DNA from: JANQEA01 sp964530075
GTDB taxonomy: Bacteria > Bipolaricaulota > Bipolaricaulia > UBA7950 > UBA9294
Direction: 5' to 3'
Assembly (NCBI GenBank): GCA_964530075.1
Contig: CAZGXU010000007.1
Span: 1-58,772, forward strand
Length of the DNA: 58,772 nt
In this document: positions 33,277 to 40,354 of the stretch, piece by piece
Layout: each line of letters opens with the position of its first letter
How positions within the stretch are numbered: position 1 is the first letter of the stretch
Program-made: the position numbers and the translations under genes
The notes under the pieces: generated by a model
The model's input: only the letters and a program-made list of their open reading frames with translations
The model's database searches: none
Told to the model about the DNA's origin: nothing

Positions 33277-33963
33277 ATGATGTGGGGATTTCCGTTCTTC
33301 CTCGGTCCGAGCCTGCTGATCCTCCTGCCGGCCGTCGCGTTCGCTGCCTACGCCCAATGGAAGGTCCGATCGACGTACGCACGGTACGCCCGGGTCGAGT
33401 CGGACAGCCGGATCACGGCGGAGTCGGCGGCGTCGCGCCTCCTCGAAGGGGCCGCGATCCGGGACGTCGCGATCGAGCGCACGGGGCGACGCCTTTCCGA
33501 TCACTACGATCCACGGCGCAAGGTCCTGCGGCTGTCCGCGCCGGACTCCTCGTCGATCGCCGCCATCGGCGTCGCGGCGCACGAAGCGGGGCACGCGATT
33601 CAGCACGCCCGCGCGTACGCGCCGCTCTCGCTTCGAACGGCGATCGTCCCGGTCGCGAGCTTCGGCTCGCAGCTCGCCTTCCCTCTCTTTCTGGTCGGCC
33701 TCTTCGCGCGATATCAGCCGCTGATCACCGCTGGGATCGTCGCGTTCTCCGTTGCGGTCCTGTTCACACTGATCACCCTACCGGTCGAATTCGACGCGAG
33801 CCGTCGCGCCGTCGGCGCGCTCCGCGAAGCGGCGATCGTCAGCGAGGAGGAGATCGGGGCCGTCAAGGAAGTCCTGTTCGCCGCCGCGCTGACCTACGTC
33901 GCCGCCGCGGCGATGGCCGCTCTGCAGCTCGTGATGCTCCTTTCGCTCGGGCGAAGACGATGA
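33277..33963 (+). CDS. YugP-type zinc metallopeptidase, membrane bound
   Basis: A 228-residue inner-membrane protein of the Zn_peptidase_2/YugP family. The zinc-binding motif HEAGH (residues 104-108 in VAAHEAGHAIQHA) follows a short soluble domain (SRITAESAASRLLEGA...), and the N-terminus plus the region after residue ~120 provide four or five helices. The glutamate-containing LPVEFDASRRA helix fits the family. Start ATG 33277 follows AAGGTGG. Its stop overlaps the start of rpe (ATGA). The physiological substrate of the family is unknown. Confidence 0.88.
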   Translation: MMWGFPFFLGPSLLILLPAVAFAAYAQWKVRSTYARYARVESDSRITAESAASRLLEGAAIRDVAIERTGRRLSDHYDPRRKVLRLSAPDSSSIAAIGVAAHEAGHAIQHARAYAPLSLRTAIVPVASFGSQLAFPLFLVGLFARYQPLITAGIVAFSVAVLFTLITLPVEFDASRRAVGALREAAIVSEEEIGAVKEVLFAAALTYVAAAAMAALQLVMLLSLGRRR

Positions 33964-34601
33964 AGCTCTCGCCGTCCCTCCTGTCCGCCGACTTCGCCCG
34001 TCTCTACGACGAGGCCCGCGCGGTCGAGCCGCTCGCCGATCGGTTTCACTGGGACGTGATGGACGGACACTTCGTCCCCAACCTCACGTTCGGCCCGCCG
34101 GTGGTCAACGCGCTGCGAAAGCGGCTCGTCCTTCCGTTCGACGTCCACCTGATGATCGATCGCCCGCTCGATTACGCCCTCCGATTCGACGTCCGAGCGG
34201 ACGATTCGATCATCTTTCACGTCGAGACGACCGACGACCCGCGGTCCGTGATCCGATCGGTCGCACGGATCCCGGCCCGCGTCGGCGTCACCCTCCGGCC
34301 CGGGACGCCCCTCGAACGGCTGGTCCCCTTCCTGGAAGAAGTCTCTCTCGTCCTGGTGATGAGCGTCGAGCCGGGATTCGGCGGCCAGGCGTTCCACCCC
34401 GACTCGATCGGCCGGATCCGAGCGCTCCGCGACGCGATCGGCGCACGCCCGATCGAGATCGCCGTCGACGGCGGCATCCATCCGGGGAACGTCCGATCGG
34501 TCGTCGACGCCGGTGCCGACATCATCGTCGTCGGTTCGGCGATCTTCGGGGAGCCGGACCCGCTCGCGGCGGCGACCGCCCTTCGCGAGGCGGCCGGATG
34601 A
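33960..34601 (+). CDS. rpe: Ribulose-phosphate 3-epimerase
   Basis: Interconverts ribulose 5-phosphate and xylulose 5-phosphate in the pentose phosphate pathway. The 213-residue TIM barrel has SPSLLSADF, the metal/catalytic segment HWDVMDGHFVPNLTFGP, DVHLMI, MSVEPGFGGQ, and the second catalytic Asp in IAVDGGIHPGNV. Length is normal. It overlaps the peptidase gene and ribD by 4 bp each, so pentose metabolism and riboflavin synthesis from ribulose 5-phosphate share a transcript. Confidence 0.95.
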   Translation: MKLSPSLLSADFARLYDEARAVEPLADRFHWDVMDGHFVPNLTFGPPVVNALRKRLVLPFDVHLMIDRPLDYALRFDVRADDSIIFHVETTDDPRSVIRSVARIPARVGVTLRPGTPLERLVPFLEEVSLVLVMSVEPGFGGQAFHPDSIGRIRALRDAIGARPIEIAVDGGIHPGNVRSVVDAGADIIVVGSAIFGEPDPLAAATALREAAG

Positions 34602-35686
34602 CGGACACGGAGTGGATGCGCCTCGCGCTCGAACTGGCCGAGCTCGGCGAGGGGGACGTCCATCCGAATCCACTCGTCGGGGCCGTCGCGGTGAGGGGGG
34701 AGCGCGTCATCGGACGAGGCTATCATCGTCGGTTCGGCGGTCCTCATGCCGAGGTCTTCGCCCTCGACGAGGCCGGTGCCGCGGCGCGAGGTGCGACTCT
34801 CTACGCCACACTCGAGCCGTGCTGTCACCACGGGAAGACACCGCCATGCACCGACCGGGTCATCGCGGCGGGCGTCCGTCGGGTCGTCGTCGCCGCCCGT
34901 GACCCGAGTCCCGAAGTCGACGGCGGGGGCACCGCCTGTCTCCGCGCCGCTGGGATCGAGGTCGTCGAGGGCGTCCTGTCCGATGAGGCGGAGCGGCAGA
35001 ACGAGATCTTCTTCACCTTCGTCCGACATCGACGACCGTTCGTCCAGCTGAAGCTCGCGGTCAGCCTCGACGGTCGGATCGCGACGAAGACGGGCGACTC
35101 GCAATGGATCACGTTGGAGGCGGCGCAGGCTGAGGGGCACCGACTCCGGCGGAAGTTCATGTCCGTCCTCGTTGGCGTGCAGACGGTCCTCAGTGACGAT
35201 CCGCTCCTGACGGTACGCCACGTCATCGGACCGGATCCCGTCCCCGTCGTCCTCGATCGGCGCGGTCGCTTCCCCCAGACAGCCCGCCTTCTCGATCCCC
35301 AGCGGTCACCGGTCGTCGCCACCGCAACGATGCCCGCTGACCTCGAGCGACAACTTAGCTCCCGCGGCGCGCGCGTCTGGCGACTGCCCAACGCGAACGG
35401 AAGCATCGACCTTACCCGTCTGCTGGCAGAGCTCGCCGCGAGCGGCGTCGATTCGGTGCTGGTCGAAGGGGGAGGAGAAACCGCCGCGGCCTTTCTGAAC
35501 GCTGGCTTGGTCGATAAGGTGTCCCTGTTTATCGCACCGACCCTCATCGGCGGTCGCGGGGCCGTCCCCGCGGTCGGCGGCGCCGGTGCCGAGCGGGTCG
35601 CCGACGCGTTGCGACTCGATCGCGTCACGGTCGAATGGTGCGGAGCGGATCTCCTCTACACGGGCTACCCGGCGATTGACGTCTGA
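34598..35686 (+). CDS. ribD: Bifunctional riboflavin deaminase/reductase
   Basis: Catalyses the deaminase and reductase steps after GTP cyclohydrolase II in riboflavin synthesis. The 362-residue protein has the N-terminal deaminase zinc site (HPNPLVGAV; HAE in GGPHAEVF; PCCHHGKTPPC) and a C-terminal RibD reductase domain (LKLAVSLDGRIA, SVLVGVQTVLSDDP, VEGGGETAAAFL). No other rib gene and no FMN riboswitch are adjacent, which is unusual. It is the last gene of the operon, before the tRNA-Val repeat array. Confidence 0.95.
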   Translation: MTDTEWMRLALELAELGEGDVHPNPLVGAVAVRGERVIGRGYHRRFGGPHAEVFALDEAGAAARGATLYATLEPCCHHGKTPPCTDRVIAAGVRRVVVAARDPSPEVDGGGTACLRAAGIEVVEGVLSDEAERQNEIFFTFVRHRRPFVQLKLAVSLDGRIATKTGDSQWITLEAAQAEGHRLRRKFMSVLVGVQTVLSDDPLLTVRHVIGPDPVPVVLDRRGRFPQTARLLDPQRSPVVATATMPADLERQLSSRGARVWRLPNANGSIDLTRLLAELAASGVDSVLVEGGGETAAAFLNAGLVDKVSLFIAPTLIGGRGAVPAVGGAGAERVADALRLDRVTVEWCGADLLYTGYPAIDV

Positions 35687-35701
35687 TCCCACCGACGACA
35701 A

Positions 35702-36050
35702 AGGATGAGGGGACAACCGTTCGCTGTCCCGTTTGCTTTGGGCGATGTGCAGGGCGACTGCTCCTTGTCCAATCAGCGAAGGAGCAGCTCGGGAGTTTGA
35801 TGCAGGCATCAAACTCCTCTCCTTGGTCTCGCGGGTTCTCGCCCCACATCCAACCCAAAAGGAAAGGGAGCGACTGATGCCGTTCCCTTCGTTTAGGAGC
35901 GATGCAGGGCGGGAACTCAGCCTGACACGCTGAGTTCCTTGGGAGTTCGCTGCGAGCAGCGAACTCCTGTCCTCGGCTTCGCAGGTTCTTACCCCACATC
36001 CACAGCCCAAAGGGGAGGGGACAGCATCTGCTGTCCCCTCCCCTTTGGGC
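35702..36050. repeat. Hairpin-rich repeat array derived from the tRNA-Val 3' end
   Basis: This 349-bp gene-free stretch is built of degenerate tandem units of about 150 bp. The block ending GCGATGCAGGGC, which is the tRNA-Val 3' end read on the plus strand, occurs at 35736-35755 (as GATGTGCAGGGC), 35894-35910 and, intact, at 36043-36060. Each of the first two copies is followed by two hairpins: 35758-35787 and 35792-35817; then 35912-35938 and 35942-35967. After these comes a shared tail at 35821-35856 and 35971-36008 (GGTTCT...CCCCACATCC). Each unit also starts with a GGGA...TCCC-type stem. It carries no coding frame I can support. Confidence 0.75.
36005..36050. repeat. 22-bp perfect palindrome running into tRNA-Val
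   Basis: The left arm 36005-36026 begins GCCCAAAGGGG and ends GGGACAGCA. After a TC loop, the right arm 36029-36050 is its exact reverse complement. The last five bases of the right arm are the discriminator and the final four acceptor bases of the tRNA-Val gene. Confidence 0.85.
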
Positions 36051-36118
36051 GATGCAGGGCTCGAACCTGCGACCTTTCGGATGTGACCCGAACGCTCTCC
36101 CAACTGAGCTAATCGCCC
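36046..36118 (-). tRNA. tRNA-Val (anticodon CAC)
   Basis: On the minus strand GGGCGAT/ATCGCCC acceptor, D-arm AGCTCAGTTGGGAGAGC, anticodon stem TTCGG/CCGAA with loop GTCACAT (anticodon CAC), T-arm GCAGGTTCGAGCCCTGC and discriminator A. CCA is not encoded. A minus-strand TACAAT (36174-36169) is a likely -10 box. A hairpin (36123-36166) lies between it and the tRNA. Confidence 0.93.
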
Positions 36119-36122
36119 TTCT

Positions 36123-36166
36123 CGTTTCGCAGACGCCGAACCCAACCAACGGGCGCCTGCGAAACG
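36123..36166. repeat. Inverted repeat directly upstream of tRNA-Val
   Basis: CGTTTCGCAGACGCC (36123-36137) and GGCGCCTGCGAAACG (36152-36166) pair over 15 bp with one G-T wobble. It would form in the 5' leader of the pre-tRNA. Confidence 0.65.
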
Positions 36167-36263
36167 TCATTGTACCACGAGTCTCGCCCGAATGGGAGCG
36201 ACTCGTAAGCGACTCATCGCACCGCCGTCCATCCAGGGTTTCGTGCATCGGACGAGACTCCTA

Positions 36264-36292
36264 CGTGACGCAGCATGAAGCGCTGCGTCACG
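36264..36292 (-). terminator. Stem-loop over the rng stop codon, possible terminator
   Basis: CGTGACGCAGC (36264-36274) and GCTGCGTCACG (36282-36292) form a perfect 11-bp stem with a 7-nt loop. The TGA of rng (36290-36288) lies in the stem. No T-run follows, so termination is uncertain; protection of the mRNA 3' end is an alternative. Confidence 0.4.
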
Positions 36293-37496
36293 CATCGAAC
36301 TTCGCGTTCTCGAGCATGTCGGCCAGGCTCTCCCCCTGCCGCTTCCGCGTGATCTCCACCAGGCCGAGTGCGGTCATGTCGACGAAGTCGGCCGAGACCC
36401 GGTCGTTCTTCAGCTCGGCCTTAACCTTCTCGACTACCCGGTTCACGTCCTTCGGGTTCTCCATGTCGACGAAGTCGACAACGATGATCCCGCTGATCTG
36501 CCGGAGCCGAAGCTGCCGAGCGATCTCCTCCGCCGCTTCCAGATTCGTGTTGAGGATCGCGGCGTGTTGGTTTCGGTGACGAACGTCGCCGCCGGTGTTG
36601 ACGTCGATCGCGATCAGGGCCTCCGTCTCGTCGATCACCAGCGACCCGCCTCCGGCGAGGGGAACGCGTCGGGACAGGCTCTTCTGGATCTGCTCTTCGA
36701 CGCGGTACTCTGTGAACAGCGCCTCCTTCCCTTCGTGCGTGCGGATCCGATCCTTGTACTTCGACATCTGCATGTAGTCGAGAAACGACAGGATCTTCTC
36801 CCGGAAGAAGGGCGAATCGACGATGACGGACTCCGTGTCCGGATCGAGGCGGTCTCGGAGCACCGTCTGGACGAGCCCCATCCCCTTGTACAAGAGGCGC
36901 GGCTTCGACGCCTTGTCCGCTGCCGCCTTGACGCTGTCCCACGTCTCGACGAGGAGCCTGAAGTCCCTTTCGAGGTCTTCGCCGCTCGCCCACTTCGACG
37001 CCGTGCGAGCGATCATCCCCTCGTGCGGCCGTCTCAGTGCACGAGCGATCTTGCGGATCCGCCGTTGATCCCGGACGTTCTCGATGCGCCGAGACACACC
37101 GATCCGCTCCTCGGTCGGGAGGTAGACCCAGAAGCGGCCGGGCAGGCTGATCTTCGTTGTCCCCTGGGGGTTCTTGTTCCCGATCCCTTCACGCCGAACC
37201 TGGAGCGTGAGCGTCTGTCCTTGCCGGAGGATCTTGGTGATCGGAACGTCGCTCTGCCAAGGCTTGACGCCGGCCTCATCGAGGAGGTGGTCGTTCAGCT
37301 CGTTTCGCGACAGAAACAGGCTCCGACGCTCCCCGATGTCGACGAATGCGGAGCCCAGGCCGGGGAGCACGTCCTCCACGCGTCCTCTGTAGATGTTCCC
37401 CACCAGTTTTTCTTGCGAAGGGTGCCCGTAGTAGATCTCCATCAGCCGGTCCCCCTCGAGGAGGGCGACGCGGGTGCGTTTCTCCTCCTGGTCCAT
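36288..37496 (-). CDS. rng: Ribonuclease E/G family endoribonuclease, lacking the Zn-link
   Basis: A 402-residue single-strand-specific endoribonuclease for rRNA/mRNA maturation and decay. An S1-like RNA-binding segment is near the N-terminus (GNIYRGRVEDVLPGLGSAFVDIGE), and the two catalytic aspartates lie in LIAIDVNTGG (near 298) and IIVVDFVDM (near 341). The protein stops 20 residues after EITRKRQGESLADML. In RNase E and G this is where the CPxC zinc-link and the small domain normally begin; neither is present. ATG 37496 has GGTGGA upstream; GTG 37505 is an alternative. folK ends 14 bp before it and the genes are likely co-transcribed. Confidence 0.9.
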   Translation of the reverse strand: MDQEEKRTRVALLEGDRLMEIYYGHPSQEKLVGNIYRGRVEDVLPGLGSAFVDIGERRSLFLSRNELNDHLLDEAGVKPWQSDVPITKILRQGQTLTLQVRREGIGNKNPQGTTKISLPGRFWVYLPTEERIGVSRRIENVRDQRRIRKIARALRRPHEGMIARTASKWASGEDLERDFRLLVETWDSVKAAADKASKPRLLYKGMGLVQTVLRDRLDPDTESVIVDSPFFREKILSFLDYMQMSKYKDRIRTHEGKEALFTEYRVEEQIQKSLSRRVPLAGGGSLVIDETEALIAIDVNTGGDVRHRNQHAAILNTNLEAAEEIARQLRLRQISGIIVVDFVDMENPKDVNRVVEKVKAELKNDRVSADFVDMTALGLVEITRKRQGESLADMLENAKFDA

Positions 37497-37510
37497 GCCG
37501 TCCACCGAAA

Positions 37511-38014
37511 TCAGGATTCGTTTCGCGACGATTTTGCCACCTTCTTTCCCTCATCGAGTCGTTCAAGGATTTGCGCATACTCTCTTCCGTCCCGAGGATC
37601 GGCGAGCCGTGGAGCGATCTCCACCAGCGGGACCAACACGAATCGGCGCTCGTGCATTCTCGGATGCGGAATTGTCAATCGGTCGTCCGTGATCACCCGG
37701 TCCCCGTAGAGGAGGATGTCGATGTCGAGGGTCCTCGGTCCGAAGCGCACCCGGGCGGGCTCCCGACCGAAGAGGCGCTCGATCCGTTTGCACACCTCCA
37801 GCAGCCCGATCGGCGTGAGCCGCGTCGTCCCACGGATCACCTGGTTGAGGAACCACGGTTGGCCCTCGACCCCGACCGGCTCCGTCTCGTAGACCGACGA
37901 ACGGCTTTCCACCGTCACGCCGCTCCGCTCGAGCTCGACGACGCCGCCGGCGATCTGACCGTGCCGATCTCCGACGTTCGATCCGAGACAGAGGAAGACG
38001 GTCGTCTCGCTCAT
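37511..38014 (-). CDS. folK: HPPK, 6-hydroxymethyl-dihydropterin pyrophosphokinase
   Basis: Adds pyrophosphate to hydroxymethyl-dihydropterin in folate synthesis. The 167-residue protein shows LCLGSNVGDR at the start, SSVYETEPVG, FLNQVI, the substrate/Mg site GPRTLDIDILLYGD and the IPHPRMHERRFVLVPL block. ATG 38014 overlaps the folB stop in ATGA. Length is typical for a monofunctional HPPK. Confidence 0.95.
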   Translation of the reverse strand: MSETTVFLCLGSNVGDRHGQIAGGVVELERSGVTVESRSSVYETEPVGVEGQPWFLNQVIRGTTRLTPIGLLEVCKRIERLFGREPARVRFGPRTLDIDILLYGDRVITDDRLTIPHPRMHERRFVLVPLVEIAPRLADPRDGREYAQILERLDEGKKVAKSSRNES

Positions 38015-38349
38015 CGTCTCCCTCGCGTGACTTCGACCTCCGCGCGGTCGACATCGCCCAGGCCGGGGGGAGAGAGCTTCGACACGCGCACGACGGCCTC
38101 GGAGATCGTCGGGAATCTCGCGAGCAGCGCGTCCGCGATCGCGCCGGCAAATGACTCGATGAGGTTGAATGACTGCCGGCGGTTGACCTCGCGAACGAGG
38201 CCCGTGACGTCCCTGTAATCGATCGTATCCGCAAGTTCGTCCGTCTCGACGGCCGTGCACTCGACCTCGACGTCGACCACGAAGCGGTTGCCGCGCACGC
38301 GCTCAGCGGGATCGACTCCGTGGTGCCCGGTGAGGCGGATCCCCGACAC
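38011..38349 (-). CDS. folB: Dihydroneopterin aldolase
   Basis: Cleaves dihydroneopterin to hydroxymethyl-dihydropterin, the substrate of FolK. The ~112-residue protein fits FolB: a starting strand IRLTGHHGVDPAERV, DYRDVT, the NLIESFAGAIADALL helix and a KLSPPGLGDVDRAEVEV C-terminus. GTG 38349 gives the usual spacing to the first strand; an SD-like GGAGGTT lies further upstream (38384-38378), so TTG 38361 is also possible. About 270 bp with no gene separate it from rplT. Confidence 0.85.
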   Translation of the reverse strand: MSGIRLTGHHGVDPAERVRGNRFVVDVEVECTAVETDELADTIDYRDVTGLVREVNRRQSFNLIESFAGAIADALLARFPTISEAVVRVSKLSPPGLGDVDRAEVEVTRGRR

Positions 38350-38616
38350 GCCGAGGCGCAAGCGGCTCGATGCATGAACCTCCGGAGCCTCGCCCCTCGG
38401 ACTTCTCTGGGGTTCCACATTCCCGTCCTGTCGCTCTCCGCGAAGAGGGACGATCAAGGAAGGCCCGTCGCTCGATCGCGTGCGATCATCGGGGCGTCAA
38501 CCGACCACGGCGGCTGAGCTCAGCGGCGTGAGCCTTCGGGCCGTGATCCCGCACATTCGGCGAACGGAAACGCGAGCGGACGGCCGGCGCCCCCGAATTC
38601 CCTGAGAGACCACGCT

Positions 38617-38979
38617 CTACTCCTTGACCGATTCCTCTTTCGCCAGTTCTGCCAGTGCGGTGAACGTCGGGGCATCCTGCACGGCGATCTCCGCCAGGAC
38701 TTTTCGGTTGAGTGCGATCCCCTTCCGCTCTAGGCCCCCGATAAGCGCCGAGTAAGAGGTCCCGTTCCGTTTGGCGGCGGCGCTGATTCGGGTGATCCAC
38801 AGCCGACGGAAATCGCGCTTGCGGCGCCGTCGGTCGATGTAGCTGTTCCGCAGCGCCTTCATCACGGCCTGCTTGGCGATGCGGTGCGACGTTCCGCGCT
38901 TGCCCTTGTATCCCTTCGCGAGAGCCATGATTTTCTTCCGGCTCTCCTTCCGCTTGCTCCCTCCACGTGCTCGTGGCAT
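38617..38979 (-). CDS. rplT: Ribosomal protein L20
   Basis: A 120-residue primary 23S rRNA-binding protein of the large subunit (PRARGGSKRKESRKKIMALAKG, DRRRRKRDFRRLWITRI). It is the last gene of the infC-rpmI-rplT group and is 24 bp from rpmI. In other bacteria L20 represses its own operon; no leader structure was identified here. Confidence 0.97.
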   Translation of the reverse strand: MPRARGGSKRKESRKKIMALAKGYKGKRGTSHRIAKQAVMKALRNSYIDRRRRKRDFRRLWITRISAAAKRNGTSYSALIGGLERKGIALNRKVLAEIAVQDAPTFTALAELAKEESVKE

Positions 38980-39003
38980 GACCTTCTCCTTGTCGGCCGA
39001 GGA

Positions 39004-39198
39004 TCACTTCCCAATCATCCGCGTGATCGTCTTCTCCTGTCCCCCGGTCAGTTCCTTCCCGCGGCGCGCTTGACGAATCGACTTCGTGCGCTTCTTCATG
39101 TTCTTGTGGAAGTAGTTCGACATGTGGTGAAACAGCTTCCCGCCCTTCGAACGCTTGAAGCGCTTTTTCGCCGCTGAATGCGTCTTCTGCTTCGGCAC
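39004..39198 (-). CDS. rpmI: Ribosomal protein L35
   Basis: A 64-residue basic protein (PKQKTHSAAKKRFKRSKGGK). GTG 39198 starts the gene, behind AGGAGGG. It lies 24 bp downstream of infC and 24 bp upstream of rplT, the standard order. Confidence 0.97.
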   Translation of the reverse strand: MPKQKTHSAAKKRFKRSKGGKLFHHMSNYFHKNMKKRTKSIRQARRGKELTGGQEKTITRMIGK

Positions 39199-39222
39199 GT
39201 CATACCCTCCTACGTTGCGCGT

Positions 39223-39732
39223 CTAGTTCTGCTGGGTGGGGACCAACATCATCTGTAAGATCTTCCCCCTGGCCGTCGGGCGGCCTTCCACCCGGGCGAG
39301 GTCGCTCACCTCTTCCTCGACCCGCTTCAGCAAATCGCGCCCCCGCGACGCATGGACGATCTCCCGTCCGCGGAAGAAGATGCTGATCCGCACGATGTCC
39401 CCCTTCTCGAGGAAGCTGCGAGCTCGCTTCAGCTTCGTCTGGAAGTCGTGCTCGCCGATTTTGATCGTGAACTTGACCTCCTTCAGCTTCGAACGGTGTC
39501 TTCCTTTCCTCTCCCGCTTCTCTTGGTGATAGTGATACTTGCCGTAGTCCACGATCTTGCACACGGGAGGGTTCGCCTGCGGCGCCACCTCGACCAGGTC
39601 CAGTCCCTTCTCGCTGGCGAGCGATCGCGCCTGTTCCGTCGGCATGACGCCCAGGTTCTCCCCGGTGTCGTCAACGACGCGGACTTCCGGCACGCGGATC
39701 CGATCGTTGACACGCATTCGTCTGCTGTCGAT
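39223..39732 (-). CDS. infC: Translation initiation factor IF-3, probable AUC start
   Basis: IF-3 binds the 30S subunit and checks start-codon choice. The frame has the N domain (VNDRIRVPEVRVVDDTGENLGVM), linker (KYHYHQEKRERKG) and C domain (KFTIKIGEHDFQTKLKRARSFLEKGD), about 165 residues. The first ATG (39717) is 20 bp from the only good ribosome-binding site (AGGAGG). An in-frame ATC at 39732-39730 is five bases from it, exactly where the start should be. infC of other bacteria uses AUU for autoregulation, and an AUC start here would serve the same purpose. With ATG the protein loses five residues. It follows nadD by 9 bp. Confidence 0.9.
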   Translation of the reverse strand: MDSRRMRVNDRIRVPEVRVVDDTGENLGVMPTEQARSLASEKGLDLVEVAPQANPPVCKIVDYGKYHYHQEKRERKGRHRSKLKEVKFTIKIGEHDFQTKLKRARSFLEKGDIVRISIFFRGREIVHASRGRDLLKRVEEEVSDLARVEGRPTARGKILQMMLVPTQQN

Positions 39733-39741
39733 TCTAACCTC

Positions 39742-40353
39742 CTATCGCGATGTGCTACGGACCCCGGTCAGCTCCCGGTTCCGATACAGCCCGTTCTCCG
39801 CGATGTAGGCCGCCACTTCGGGCGGAACCCACTCGTCGATCTCCTCGCCGTGCGCCACCTTCTCCCTCAGCCACGACGACGAAAGGTCCACTTCCTCCAT
39901 GTCGAGAGGATATACCAGCGCGGCGTCGAACGGCGAGAGGTCGAACGCGTCCTCCGCCACTCCCTCACGCGGCGCAATGACAAAAGGCACACTCTGAAGG
40001 AGCGCCTCCGGTTCCCTCCACGTGGTGATGTCCAACAGGCGATCCGCTCCGACGATGAAGCAGACCCCTTGGTCGTAATCATCCTTCAAAGTCCGGATCG
40101 TGTCAATGGTGTAGGACGGTCCCTCCCGATCGATCTCGATCCGGGACACGTCGAACCCCTCGTATCGGGCGATCGCGGCCTGCACCATCCGGTAGCGATC
40201 CTCTCCGCTGATCCCCCTGAGCGGACCCTTGTGAGGCGGGATTCCGTTCGGAATGAACAGGATCTTCGACAGCTCGCACTGCTCGAGGGCGATACGGGCC
40301 ACCCGAATGTGCGCGTTGTGGAGGGGATTGAACGTCCCCCCAAAGAGGCCCAC
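39742..40353 (-). CDS. nadD: Nicotinate-nucleotide adenylyltransferase
   Basis: Makes deamido-NAD from nicotinate mononucleotide and ATP. The 203-residue protein has the nucleotidyltransferase motif GLFGGTFNPLHNAH at its start, PNGIPPHK, FIVGADRLLDITTWRE and SSSWLREKV (the SxTxxR-like C-terminal motif). GTG 40353 begins one base after the obgE stop, behind AAGGGT, and puts the family's first strand at position 2; TTG 40371 is a longer alternative. Confidence 0.93.
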   Translation of the reverse strand: MGLFGGTFNPLHNAHIRVARIALEQCELSKILFIPNGIPPHKGPLRGISGEDRYRMVQAAIARYEGFDVSRIEIDREGPSYTIDTIRTLKDDYDQGVCFIVGADRLLDITTWREPEALLQSVPFVIAPREGVAEDAFDLSPFDAALVYPLDMEEVDLSSSWLREKVAHGEEIDEWVPPEVAAYIAENGLYRNRELTGVRSTSR

Positions 40354-40354
40354 T

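Noticed and set aside
35702..36050. CRISPR array
   Set aside because: Only two degenerate units with internal hairpins, no uniform repeats or spacers and no cas genes; the repeats derive from tRNA sequence.
36052..36579. Plus-strand frame across tRNA-Val and the 3' end of rng
   Set aside because: It translates the tRNA antisense (SNLRPFGCDPNALPTELIAL, a well-known tRNA artefact).
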